From CAWCUK01 sp963798775 (GTDB taxonomy: Bacteria > Bacteroidota > Ignavibacteria > Ignavibacteriales > Ignavibacteriaceae), in contig CAWCUK010000004.1 of the NCBI GenBank assembly GCA_963798775.1, forward strand, positions 434,001 to 498,000: a stretch of DNA of 64,000 bases. Direction: 5' to 3'. This document shows positions 17,063-25,350 of this stretch, piece after piece. The number at the start of each line of letters is the position of its first letter. Positions within the stretch are counted from its first letter, which is position 1. The notes under the pieces are model-generated. The model was given only the letters and a program-made list of their open reading frames with translations. It did not search any database and had not been told where the DNA came from. Position numbers and translations under genes: made by a program.

Positions 17063-18421
17063 ATGTCAGACGATTCTTCAGTGCGCTGCAGGGTTTCTCG
17101 CGATTTAATGAATGAAGAGTTATCCAAAGAAAATTGTTCATTGCTTTGCGGGTTACTTGAAGATGATGATAAATCAGTGCGCGCGGCTGCGGCCAGTACT
17201 TTAAAATATAATAAATCATCGTTTGTTTCGTATGAACTTGTACCTTTTATCTCTTCATCAAATATAACTGTAAGAAATTTGGCGGGAGAAGTTCTGGCGG
17301 CCAGAGGAGAAACTGCCGTAGATGCGCTGCTTGATTATTTGCGTCAAATAAATGATAAAGATGATATTAAATTTATTATTGATTTACTCGGATTAATCGG
17401 AAACTCAAAAGCCGGGTCAGATATATTAGACGTGCTTAAAACCAGCGAGGATGAAAATATAATTCTCGCTTGCATTGAGGCGATCGGTAATATTAAATAT
17501 ATAGACGCGGCCGCTTATCTTACTTATATTTTCGGAATAAACTCTATTTATGAGCCTTTAATTATAGAGGCGCTATGTAGATTGGAATTTCCCGGTGTGC
17601 TTAATTTTATAATTTCAAAATATACACAGGCTGATGTTCTGACTAAGTTCGCCATAATTGAAGGATTGGGGAAAATAGGGAATGATGAAACTCTTAAACT
17701 GCTTATTCATGAACTTTATAATGTTGAAGATTATTTTATTCCGGCTGTAATAAATTCCATTAATCTTTTAAGAGAAAATAAACAGTTTTATATTCCCGCC
17801 GATCCCAAATTAAAAGCAAGTATTCAATATTTATTTTCTAAAGGAGATACTTCCGAAATAATACCGGCGGTTAGTTTGGCGGTAAATATTTTTAAAAATG
17901 ATTTTATAGATGAATATCTGCGGATATACGGCAATAGTTATGAGCTGGATGAGTTGTTAAAACCGGTAATTATAAATAATCTTAAATCAGCGGTAAAAAA
18001 AGCTGTAGAATTAATATTAACCAAACCGAAAAATCTAAAATCTTTATTAAATCTTATTGATGATGTCTGGTCGGGAGAAAGCGGCGGTATGCGGTTCCTT
18101 TCCCATTTGGAATTTCCCTTTTTAATTGAGGCGCTTAATAAGTGTTTGTACGATCATGATGAGGAAGTTAGGCGTTATGCGGCGGATCTTCTATTCAAAG
18201 TGGATACCGAAGCGGCTCTGATGTTTGTGGATAAAATGGCTGACGATACAAATCTCTGGAATAAAATGAATTTACTCGATCATTTAGAAAATATCGGCAA
18301 TAATGATGTTGATGAAATTCTAAAAAAGTTAGTTAATGATCCTGATGAAATGATAAAAGAAAAAGCTAAAGATATAATTCTTAATAGAACAGAAACTACA
18401 TTTTCCAATAATCTAAAATGA
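17063..18421 (+). CDS. HEAT-repeat protein of the chemotaxis operon
   Basis: A 452-residue soluble alpha-solenoid. Repeated helix pairs include DDDKSVRAAAASTL, SNITVRNLAGEVLAARG, ENIILACIEAIGNI, YDHDEEVRRYAADLLF and NDPDEMIKEKAKDIIL, typical of HEAT/PBS-lyase-like repeats. No enzymatic motif is seen. Such repeats usually act as protein-binding scaffolds. It starts 59 bases after MCP4, and its TGA overlaps the cheR start as ATGA, so it is a real member of the operon. HEAT proteins occur in some other chemosensory operons, for example Cpc7 in the Myxococcus Che7 cluster. The partner here is unknown. Confidence 0.85.
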   Translation: MSDDSSVRCRVSRDLMNEELSKENCSLLCGLLEDDDKSVRAAAASTLKYNKSSFVSYELVPFISSSNITVRNLAGEVLAARGETAVDALLDYLRQINDKDDIKFIIDLLGLIGNSKAGSDILDVLKTSEDENIILACIEAIGNIKYIDAAAYLTYIFGINSIYEPLIIEALCRLEFPGVLNFIISKYTQADVLTKFAIIEGLGKIGNDETLKLLIHELYNVEDYFIPAVINSINLLRENKQFYIPADPKLKASIQYLFSKGDTSEIIPAVSLAVNIFKNDFIDEYLRIYGNSYELDELLKPVIINNLKSAVKKAVELILTKPKNLKSLLNLIDDVWSGESGGMRFLSHLEFPFLIEALNKCLYDHDEEVRRYAADLLFKVDTEAALMFVDKMADDTNLWNKMNLLDHLENIGNNDVDEILKKLVNDPDEMIKEKAKDIILNRTETTFSNNLK

Positions 18422-19317
18422 TAATGAATCAATTTTCTGCCTTTACAGGACAACAACAAATAGATAATGAAATTCGTTTCTCTAATACGGCCTTTGAAAA
18501 ATGGCGGCAGTTTATTTACGATGACTGCGGTATTTATTTTCAGGATAATAAAAAGTATTTGCTTGAAAGCAGGTTATTAAGAAGGATAAGATTTTTAGGA
18601 TTAAAGTCCTTTGATGAATATCTCGATTATATAAAGTACGATAAAGCTCGAGCAAGTTTGGGAAATAACGAAAAGAAGTATCTATACGCGGCTATAACAA
18701 TAAATGAGACTTTCTTCTTTCGAAATCCGCATCAGCTTGATGCCATGGTTACAACCATACTTCCCGAAATAATAGAAGCAAAAAGAAGTGCGGGTAAAAA
18801 TAAAATAAGAATCTGGAGCGCCGCAAGTTCTTCCGGTGAAGAAGCTTATTCAATCGCTATTTCAATTACCGAGGCTATTAAGCCGAAATATCCTGATATG
18901 GAATTTGAAATAATCGGGACAGATATAAGCCACGCCGCGCTGGAAACTGCGCAATCGGGGGTTTTTAATTTTTATTCTGTCAGAAATATGCCCGCGTATT
19001 ATATGAAAAAATATTTCAAAGCCGAAGGTGGAAACTTTATTATCGATCCTAAAATTAAACAAATGGTTAATTTCAAGTTCTTAAATTTGTACGACAATTT
19101 TAACATGAAGCTGATGTTTAATTTTGATATAATTTTTTGTGCCAACGTATTAATTTATTTTGATCCCAAATCAAAAATAAAGGTTGTCAATCAATTATTT
19201 AATGCCCTCAATAGAGGAGGATATCTGTTTATCGGTTATTCGGAGTCACTGCATAATATTTCAAAAGAATTTGAAATAGTAAGTTTTCCAAAAACAATAG
19301 GGTATAAAAAAGATTAA
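18418..19317 (+). CDS. cheR: Chemotaxis methyltransferase CheR
   Basis: A 299-residue CheR, which transfers methyl groups from S-adenosylmethionine to receptor glutamates. The N-terminal CheR_N helical domain spans about 20-95. The catalytic domain has INETFFFRNPHQL, the SAM motif RIWSAASSSGEEAYSIA, EIIGTDIS and the late ILIYF stretch. No TPR extension is present. The ATG at 18418 overlaps the HEAT gene stop; a second ATG at 18424 is also possible. Both give an intact protein. Confidence 0.96.
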   Translation: MIMNQFSAFTGQQQIDNEIRFSNTAFEKWRQFIYDDCGIYFQDNKKYLLESRLLRRIRFLGLKSFDEYLDYIKYDKARASLGNNEKKYLYAAITINETFFFRNPHQLDAMVTTILPEIIEAKRSAGKNKIRIWSAASSSGEEAYSIAISITEAIKPKYPDMEFEIIGTDISHAALETAQSGVFNFYSVRNMPAYYMKKYFKAEGGNFIIDPKIKQMVNFKFLNLYDNFNMKLMFNFDIIFCANVLIYFDPKSKIKVVNQLFNALNRGGYLFIGYSESLHNISKEFEIVSFPKTIGYKKD

Positions 19318-19321
19318 TTTT

Positions 19322-19687
19322 ATGGAAAAGAGAATACTTTTAGCTGAAGATTCACCATCTATACGAAAGTTTATTACTTTTGCCCTGGCCGCCAAAGGTT
19401 ATAAAATAATATCTGCCGCAGACGGAATGGAGGCTTTAGAAAAACTGGCGCATGAAAAAGTCGGGCTGATTATTACTGATTTAAACATGCCTAATATAGA
19501 CGGTTTCGAATTAATAAAAACTATACGAAGTAATATAGAATATAATGATGTCCCCATTATTATACTTTCATCGTTATCCGGTTCAGAAGACTGTGAAAGG
19601 GGAATTATGTACGGGGCTTCTTCTTATATTATAAAACCTTCCGACCCAAAAAGAATTTTATATGAAGTATCAAAGTATCTAAATTAA
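19322..19687 (+). CDS. cheY: Single-domain CheY-like response regulator
   Basis: A 121-residue receiver with the acidic pair E9/D10, phosphoacceptor D53 (ITDLNMPNIDG), switch residue S83/S84 and K105. It has no output domain. It starts 4 bases after the cheR stop. A second receiver follows 13 bases later and looks more like the classic motor-binding CheY (DWNMP). This copy may therefore be an accessory sink or a regulator of array adaptation. Which receiver binds the motor cannot be settled from sequence. Confidence 0.9.
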   Translation: MEKRILLAEDSPSIRKFITFALAAKGYKIISAADGMEALEKLAHEKVGLIITDLNMPNIDGFELIKTIRSNIEYNDVPIIILSSLSGSEDCERGIMYGASSYIIKPSDPKRILYEVSKYLN

Positions 19688-19700
19688 GAGGTTAAAAATC

Positions 19701-20084
19701 ATGTCACAATTGAGGTTCCTTGTTGTTGATGATTCACAAACTATGCGCAAAATAGTTATGAACTCATTAAAAAGAATCGGTTATGATGATTATGTTGAAG
19801 CGGAAAATGGACTTGAAGCGCTAAAGATTTTGAAAAGTGATTCGACTATAAACTTTGTAATCACTGATTGGAATATGCCGGTACTTACCGGTATTGATCT
19901 GCTTCGCGCCATTAGAGAAAATGAAGATTTCGGAAGTATTCCGGTGCTCATGGTTACTACAAGAATGTTTAAAGAAGATGTAATGCAGGCAATTCAAGCA
20001 AAAGTAAATAACTATATTGTTAAACCCTTTACGCCTCAGGTACTCAAAGAAAAAATTGATTTAATTTCTTCCACTTTAAGTTAG
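19701..20084 (+). CDS. cheY: Chemotaxis response regulator CheY
   Basis: A 127-residue receiver with all CheY landmarks: D10/D11, phosphoacceptor D56 in TDWNMP, switch residue T86/T87 and K108 in VKPF. The LRFLVVDDSQTMRKIV opening and TDWNMP motif are close to motor-binding CheY of model organisms. When phosphorylated by CheA it should bind the flagellar switch and be dephosphorylated by the adjacent CheZ. The ribosome site GAGG at 19688-19691 is well placed. Confidence 0.95.
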   Translation: MSQLRFLVVDDSQTMRKIVMNSLKRIGYDDYVEAENGLEALKILKSDSTINFVITDWNMPVLTGIDLLRAIRENEDFGSIPVLMVTTRMFKEDVMQAIQAKVNNYIVKPFTPQVLKEKIDLISSTLS

Positions 20085-20097
20085 AGCGTAGAAAAAA

Positions 20098-20856
20098 ATG
20101 AAACAAATAAATATGGATCTGCTATTAAAAGAAGTTATTGAGCTTAAAACCGATTTCGCGAAGGATCAAAAATCAGTCCCCATAATTGAAAGTCTAGCGA
20201 AATTTATTGAAGATCTTATTCCGTTATTAGGCAACATTACCAAATCGATAGGTGATAGCACAAAAAGTATTCCTAAAGCCGCTAATCAAATTCAAGATGT
20301 TACTAACGCGACTGAACTTGCTACAAACGAAATTCTTGATATAGTTGATTCTATTTCAAATCAGCTTATGGATATTACTTCAAATTTGCAAGAAGTGGTA
20401 AATAGAGAAAAGAGTAAAAATGAGGTTTTATCAAAATTAGTTTTTGCGCTGAAAGATAATAATGAGGCGCTTGTTTTACTCGATCAGTTAAAACAACTTA
20501 CTTTAAACGATCATGTTAATCAAAAACTGGTTGATAATCTTAATGAAATGTGCGACAATGTAAATAATATTACTTTTTCTCTCCAGGTTCAGGATATCAC
20601 GTCTCAGCAGCTCGCCTCTGTGGATAATTTAATTAAATCAGTTTATAAAAAACTCCTTAATTTAGTAAACGATTTAAAGCAGTTTAAATTAAGTGAACAT
20701 GAAGAAATCGATTTTGACGCGTCATCTGATGAACGTGTTTTTAATGCCGAAGCGCGGTATGATAAGAGTGATGAAAAACAGAATTTTATTAATGACTTAA
20801 TTCAAAAAGACGGTGAAAAAACTTCTCAAGAAGATATAGAAAAACTATTTAAGTGA
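20098..20856 (+). CDS. cheZ: CheZ-like CheY-P phosphatase
   Basis: A 252-residue helical protein. The region IPKAANQIQDVTNATELA (about 58-75) aligns with the long-helix start of CheZ. QVQDITSQQ (163-171) matches the catalytic QDxTxQ loop, so D166 and Q170 should correspond to D143 and Q147 of E. coli CheZ. The C-terminus SQEDIEKLF (243-251) resembles the CheY-binding peptides of the CheZ tail and the FliM N-terminus. A charged linker (197-230) precedes it. The protein should dephosphorylate CheY-P. It lies between cheY and cheA with gaps of 13 and 3 bases. CheZ is best known from Proteobacteria. Confidence 0.85.
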   Translation: MKQINMDLLLKEVIELKTDFAKDQKSVPIIESLAKFIEDLIPLLGNITKSIGDSTKSIPKAANQIQDVTNATELATNEILDIVDSISNQLMDITSNLQEVVNREKSKNEVLSKLVFALKDNNEALVLLDQLKQLTLNDHVNQKLVDNLNEMCDNVNNITFSLQVQDITSQQLASVDNLIKSVYKKLLNLVNDLKQFKLSEHEEIDFDASSDERVFNAEARYDKSDEKQNFINDLIQKDGEKTSQEDIEKLFK

Positions 20857-20859
20857 AAT

Positions 20860-22596
20860 ATGGAAAATAATTATTCAATGCTGCTTGACCCTGAAATGCG
20901 TGAGATTGTTGACGGATTTCTAGTCGAAACTAAAGAAATTCTTGCTAATCTGGATGTAAATTTAATTAATCTGGAAAAAGAACCGAAAGATGTTGACCTT
21001 CTGAATGATATCTTCAGATCGTTTCATACAATTAAAGGTACTTCCGGATTTTTAGGCCTGGAAAAATTAACACGCGTTACTCATAAATGTGAAGATATTC
21101 TGAATAAGCTCAGAAAAGGCGAATCGATTCTTAATTCCGATATTATGGATGGAATTCTTTACGGGTTTGATAAGATTAAAGAACTGCTGATTTGTATTGA
21201 AGCTAATTTGAATGAGGAAGTTGATATTGATGAATCTTTAGAAATTCTGGGTGAAGTTATCGGAAAAATGAACGATTCCGATTCTGTGAAAAGTAGCATT
21301 GAAACCGGTGAAACAGAAAAATCGGATCCTGTCTTGGAAGTAGTGGAAGATGTTCAGCAGTTACAACCTGCTCCTTCACAGGAGAATAATAATATTAAAT
21401 CGGCCACGCAAAATGATAAAACTTTGCGTGTTGATGTAGAGCGCCTTGATGATTTGCTTAATATTGCGTCCGAGCTTGTTCTCGGAAGAAATCAATTAAT
21501 ACAGCTAAACAGCGAAATTTCCGGCGAGTATGAAGGAACAAAATTAGCTAAAGATCTTTCCGAAGCTACTCGTTTAATTGATTTAATGACAAACGAACTC
21601 CAGCTTGTTGTAATGAAAACCAGAATGGTGAAAATAGGGAAGGTTTTTAATCGTTTCCCAAGATTAATTCGTGATTTGGCAAAATCAACCAATAAAAATA
21701 TTGAATTAATAATTCACGGCGAAGATACGGAACTTGATAAAACATTAACTGAAGAAATTTATGATCCGCTTGTTCATTTAATTCGTAATTCGGTTGATCA
21801 CGGTATTGAATCCTCAGAAGAACGAAAAAAATCCGGAAAATCCGAACAAGGAAAAATAATACTTTCCGCTGAACAGGAAGGTAATAATATTATTATCTCG
21901 GTTGAGGATGACGGAAAAGGAATCGATACGGAAATTTTAAAAGAAAAAGCGATTCAAAAAGGATTAATTACTTCCGAAAAAGCCAAAGATTTAACTAAGC
22001 AGGAAGCTTATAATTTAATATTTTTACCGGGATTTTCTACCAGGGACGAAGTCTCTAATATTTCCGGCCGCGGTGTAGGTATGGATGTGGTTAAAACTAA
22101 TGTCGCTAAACTTAGAGGCATTATAAGCATAGATTCAACTGTTGGCGGCGGAACAAAAATTATTATAAAACTTCCTTTAACTCTTGCCATTATTCCCGGA
22201 ATGATTGTGAGAGTAGGTAATGAACTTCTGGTAATTCCGCTTAATTCTATAATCGAAGTTGTCCGTATTCAAGTCAAAGAAATTCAAACCGTAAACCGGC
22301 AGGAAGTTATAAATATTAGAGATAATGTGCTTCCGCTTCTTGAAATAAAAAATCTTCTCTATGCTACAGACGATAAATTGGAAGATAAAGTCTGGCAGTA
22401 TATTGTGGTTGTTGGTGTCGCGGAAAGAAGATTCGGGATTAAAGTTGATGAATTAAAAGGACAGAAAGAAGTAGTGATTAAATCACTCGGAAAATTCCTG
22501 GGAAATATAGAAGGAATAGCCGGATCAACAATTATGGGGGACGGTACTGTGGTAATGATACTCGATTTAAGTGAATTACTAAACAGGTTAAATTAA
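20860..22596 (+). CDS. cheA: Chemotaxis histidine kinase CheA (no P2 domain)
   Basis: A 578-residue kinase. The P1 phosphotransfer domain has H56 in FRSFHTIKGTSGF. An acidic linker at about 135-185 is too short for a P2 CheY-binding domain. The P3 dimerisation helices are near 190-255. P4 ATPase has the N box HLIRNSVDHG (306-315), G1 DDGKGI (350-355), the F box FLPGFSTRDEVS and the G2 box GRGVGMDVV (403-411). The P5 CheW-like domain spans about 445-578. It autophosphorylates in the receptor array and passes phosphate to the CheY proteins and CheB. Missing P2 implies docking by P1 alone. Gaps to cheZ and cheB are 3 and 2 bases. Confidence 0.97.
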   Translation: MENNYSMLLDPEMREIVDGFLVETKEILANLDVNLINLEKEPKDVDLLNDIFRSFHTIKGTSGFLGLEKLTRVTHKCEDILNKLRKGESILNSDIMDGILYGFDKIKELLICIEANLNEEVDIDESLEILGEVIGKMNDSDSVKSSIETGETEKSDPVLEVVEDVQQLQPAPSQENNNIKSATQNDKTLRVDVERLDDLLNIASELVLGRNQLIQLNSEISGEYEGTKLAKDLSEATRLIDLMTNELQLVVMKTRMVKIGKVFNRFPRLIRDLAKSTNKNIELIIHGEDTELDKTLTEEIYDPLVHLIRNSVDHGIESSEERKKSGKSEQGKIILSAEQEGNNIIISVEDDGKGIDTEILKEKAIQKGLITSEKAKDLTKQEAYNLIFLPGFSTRDEVSNISGRGVGMDVVKTNVAKLRGIISIDSTVGGGTKIIIKLPLTLAIIPGMIVRVGNELLVIPLNSIIEVVRIQVKEIQTVNRQEVINIRDNVLPLLEIKNLLYATDDKLEDKVWQYIVVVGVAERRFGIKVDELKGQKEVVIKSLGKFLGNIEGIAGSTIMGDGTVVMILDLSELLNRLN

Positions 22597-22598
22597 AA

Positions 22599-23675
22599 AT
22601 GCTTCGACCTATTAGAGTGCTGGTTGTGGATGATTCCGCTTTTATGCGGAAATCTATTTCAATTATGTTAGAAGATACCGATGAAATTCAGGTAATAGAT
22701 ACGGCTAAAGATGGGCTTGAAGGTTACGAAAAAGTAAAACAGCTCCGGCCCGATCTTGTTACCATGGATATTGAAATGCCGCGTATGGACGGTTTAACCG
22801 CGTTAAAAAAAATTATGAGCGACTTTCCCACGCCGGTATTAATGATAAGTTCTCTTACTACCGAAGGCGCGGAAGCTACTGTGGAAGCGTTAAGTTTAGG
22901 CGCCGTTGATTTTATTCCTAAGGAACTTTCTTATATAAATGTAAATATTATTAAAATTAAAGAAGATTTAATTAAGAAAGTTAAAGAAATTGTTAGACAA
23001 AGGTTTTTAAGAGAAAGATTAAAAAGATTAGAAAAAGCCTCCGCTAATTTACACAAAGGTACTTCTTCATTAAATAATACTAAGGATTGTAAATTACCTT
23101 TAATCGGTTATAGGGCGGTTGGACTCGGGATATCAACAGGCGGTCCTATTTCGTTACAAAAAGTTTTACCTTTCTTGTCCGCTAAAATAAACGCTCCTGT
23201 TTTTATTGTTCAGCATATGCCTCCCAAATTTACTAAATCACTGGCGGAAAGATTAAATAATATTAGTCCTTTGCACGTTAAAGAAGCCGAACATGGTGAA
23301 CAGGTTAAAGGGGGAGTGGTTTATATAGCGCCTGGTGGTTTTCATATGACGGCGGAAAAAAGGATAAACGGTTTTGTGGAAATAAATATTTCCGAAGTAC
23401 CCTCTAATACTTTGCATAAACCTTCTGTGGATATTATGCTGAATTCACTAAATAAATTATATGGTAAATATACTTTAGGCGTAATAATGACGGGGATGGG
23501 ACGTGACGGTACCGAAGGTATTAAGGAATTAAAAAATTTAGGGGGATTTTGTTTGGCTCAGGATGAAGCTTCAAGTGTTATTTACGGAATGCCCCGCTCG
23601 GTTGTGGAAGCAGGTTTCGCGGATGTTATTTCACCCCTTGAAAAAATAGCGCAAAGAATAAATGAGGTTTTTTAA
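22599..23675 (+). CDS. cheB: Chemotaxis protein-glutamate methylesterase CheB
   Basis: A 358-residue CheB. The receiver (1-125) has D11/D12 and phosphoacceptor D57 (TMDIEMPRMDG). A charged linker follows. The esterase domain (about 165-358) has the catalytic triad S179 (GISTGGP), H206 (QHMPP) and D303 (GMGRDGTEG). It removes methyl groups from receptors and deamidates glutamines; CheA phosphorylation activates it. It is the last gene of the core operon, 2 bases after cheA. A 168-base gap with a candidate promoter separates it from fliG. Confidence 0.97.
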   Translation: MLRPIRVLVVDDSAFMRKSISIMLEDTDEIQVIDTAKDGLEGYEKVKQLRPDLVTMDIEMPRMDGLTALKKIMSDFPTPVLMISSLTTEGAEATVEALSLGAVDFIPKELSYINVNIIKIKEDLIKKVKEIVRQRFLRERLKRLEKASANLHKGTSSLNNTKDCKLPLIGYRAVGLGISTGGPISLQKVLPFLSAKINAPVFIVQHMPPKFTKSLAERLNNISPLHVKEAEHGEQVKGGVVYIAPGGFHMTAEKRINGFVEINISEVPSNTLHKPSVDIMLNSLNKLYGKYTLGVIMTGMGRDGTEGIKELKNLGGFCLAQDEASSVIYGMPRSVVEAGFADVISPLEKIAQRINEVF

Positions 23676-23686
23676 ATTCTTAGGAC

Positions 23687-23713
23687 TAACAATTTTTAAG
23701 ATTTTTCCGATAA
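23687..23713 (+). promoter_or_regulatory. Sigma-28-like promoter upstream of fliG
   Basis: TAACAATT (23687-23694), an exact 11-nt spacer and TCCGATAA (23706-23713). The -10 matches the flagellar sigma-28 consensus GCCGATAA at 7 of 8 positions. It lies 130 bp upstream of fliG. It lacks the ATCGC direct repeats seen at the MCP operons. Confidence 0.45.
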
Positions 23714-23843
23714 TAAAACAAAGTCTTTATCAGGTGCAATAATTCTTTATAATTTTATCGCGGTACTCTGCGGTTAAATCAAAAAAAATAACAAGTAAAT
23801 ATTTTGTATCGCCTGAAATTCATCAAAATTTGGTTATCTGAAA

Positions 23844-24884
23844 ATGAATAATAAATATCTGAATGATTCAGTTATTGCCGAAAGTAAATATAACGGGTTA
23901 CAAAAAGCCGCTTTTTTATTAATCGCGCTTAAAGTTGATGTTGCCGCCGAAGTGATGAAATATATAGATTCATCTTATGTTGAAACTCTTTCGGCGGAAA
24001 TAACTAAATCAAAATCTGTCCCTTCAAATGAGGCAAATGCTATTTTGGGTGAATTTCACGGAATGATTACAGCCCGTGAATATGTGCTTGAAGGCGGTTT
24101 GGAATATGCGCAGACTTTGCTTGAAAAAACTTTCGGAATGTCAAAAGCATCTCAAATTCTTGAGAGAATAAAAAGTATAACAACTCTAAAAGGTTTTGAT
24201 ATACTTAAAAAAACTGATCCTTCCCAGCTCTTAAATTTTCTTAATAAGGAGCATCCTCAGACAATTGCCCTTATTCTTGCTCATCTTAATCCCGCTCAAA
24301 CAGCCGACGCGCTAAAAGAACTTCCGCCTGATATAAGAAGTGAAGTTGTTTTTCGTATTGCTACTTTAGGTAAAATTTCTCCGCAGATAGTAAAAGAAGT
24401 AGAGATAATTGTGGATGAGATGGCAAGTTTAAATATGGGGCAGTCTTTAAGTAAACTTGGCGGGACCAAAAGTGTCGCTTCAATTTTAAATAATTCTAGT
24501 ATGACGGTTAGTAAAGAATTATTAAATATTTTGGAAGAAAAAGACGCGGAAGTCGCCACCGAAATCAAAAAATTAATGTTTTTATTTGAAGATATTATTA
24601 CTTTGCCGGATCAATTTATTCAACTTATGCTTTCAGAGGTAGATAGAAAAGATTTAGCCTTGGCTTTAAAGGTTGCGGATGATAAATTAAAGGATAAGAT
24701 TTTATCTAATATGTCAAAAAGAGGGGCTGATCTTATTCAAGAAGAATTGTCACTTATGGGGATGGTTAGATTAAAAGAAGTCGAAAACGCTCAGTTAAAA
24801 ATCATCGAGGTTCTCAAAAAGTTAGAGGAAACCGGTAAAATTACATTAACTGTTCGCAGCGCGGCTGAAGAAGTATATGTATAG
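23844..24884 (+). CDS. fliG: Flagellar motor switch protein FliG
   Basis: A 346-residue FliG of normal length. The middle domain has the EHPQ motif (136-139) in LNKEHPQTIALILAHL. The C-terminal torque domain has the MFLFEDI segment and the charged helix region EVDRKDLALALKVADDKL, followed by MSKRGADLIQEEL and PVRLKEVE-like MVRLKEVENAQ. FliG joins the MS ring to the C ring and interacts with the stator. No other flagellar structural gene is in the window. Its presence here indicates that the neighbouring Che system drives flagella rather than only twitching or gene expression. Confidence 0.96.
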   Translation: MNNKYLNDSVIAESKYNGLQKAAFLLIALKVDVAAEVMKYIDSSYVETLSAEITKSKSVPSNEANAILGEFHGMITAREYVLEGGLEYAQTLLEKTFGMSKASQILERIKSITTLKGFDILKKTDPSQLLNFLNKEHPQTIALILAHLNPAQTADALKELPPDIRSEVVFRIATLGKISPQIVKEVEIIVDEMASLNMGQSLSKLGGTKSVASILNNSSMTVSKELLNILEEKDAEVATEIKKLMFLFEDIITLPDQFIQLMLSEVDRKDLALALKVADDKLKDKILSNMSKRGADLIQEELSLMGMVRLKEVENAQLKIIEVLKKLEETGKITLTVRSAAEEVYV

Positions 24885-25104
24885 TTATTATTACATAAAT
24901 TATTTTACAGGTTCAATGGATAGAAAAAATATTAATCGTTATAACTGGAATATTCAAAGTGGTGATTACATTAGTGAATTAAATAACGAAAGAAGAGAAG
25001 AAAGAGAAAGAAAAAGTAGAAAAATTAAAAAATATATAGGAATTACTTTTACGGTTGCCGTATTTGTAATTGTATTCGTTCTTGCTTTTACTCATGTTCG
25101 TTAA
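24877..25104 (+). CDS. Small single-pass membrane protein
   Basis: Up to 75 residues if read from the ATG at 24877, which overlaps the fliG end by 8 bases; 62 residues from the ATG at 24916, which I find about as likely. There is a very charged segment (NNERREERERKSRKIKK) and then one hydrophobic helix (about 52-71) ending in THVR. No family is recognised. The charge pattern suggests a cytoplasmic N-terminus. It is the last gene before a strong terminator and is probably co-transcribed with fliG. Confidence 0.55.
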   Translation: MYSYYYINYFTGSMDRKNINRYNWNIQSGDYISELNNERREERERKSRKIKKYIGITFTVAVFVIVFVLAFTHVR

Positions 25105-25115
25105 TCCGGTTTGCT

Positions 25116-25143
25116 GCCGCTGAATTATCAGCGGCTTTTTTTT
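25116..25143 (+). terminator. Strong intrinsic terminator ending the chemotaxis/fliG locus
   Basis: Perfect 8-bp stem GCCGCTGA / TCAGCGGC with an ATTA loop, followed directly by eight T residues. Confidence 0.95.
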
Positions 25144-25350
25144 ACCTCCCGTCATAATCAATAAAACTTTCTAAAACTATATATTGTGAAACATCATTTT
25201 TCATTTCCGATTTATTTAAAAAGCACTATATTAATTCCCGTTAACTGAAAAGCGGTTTTAGTTAAACTCATTTTAATAATGTTTTGAAACTGTACAACTC
25301 AAAATTAATTAAATATTAAACCGGTCTTTTTTAAAAGAAAGGAGTTAATT

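Noticed and set aside
25105..25350. tRNA or riboswitch in the gap after the chemotaxis locus
   Set aside because: Apart from the terminator at 25116-25143 I see only AT-rich sequence and the ribosome site at about 25339.
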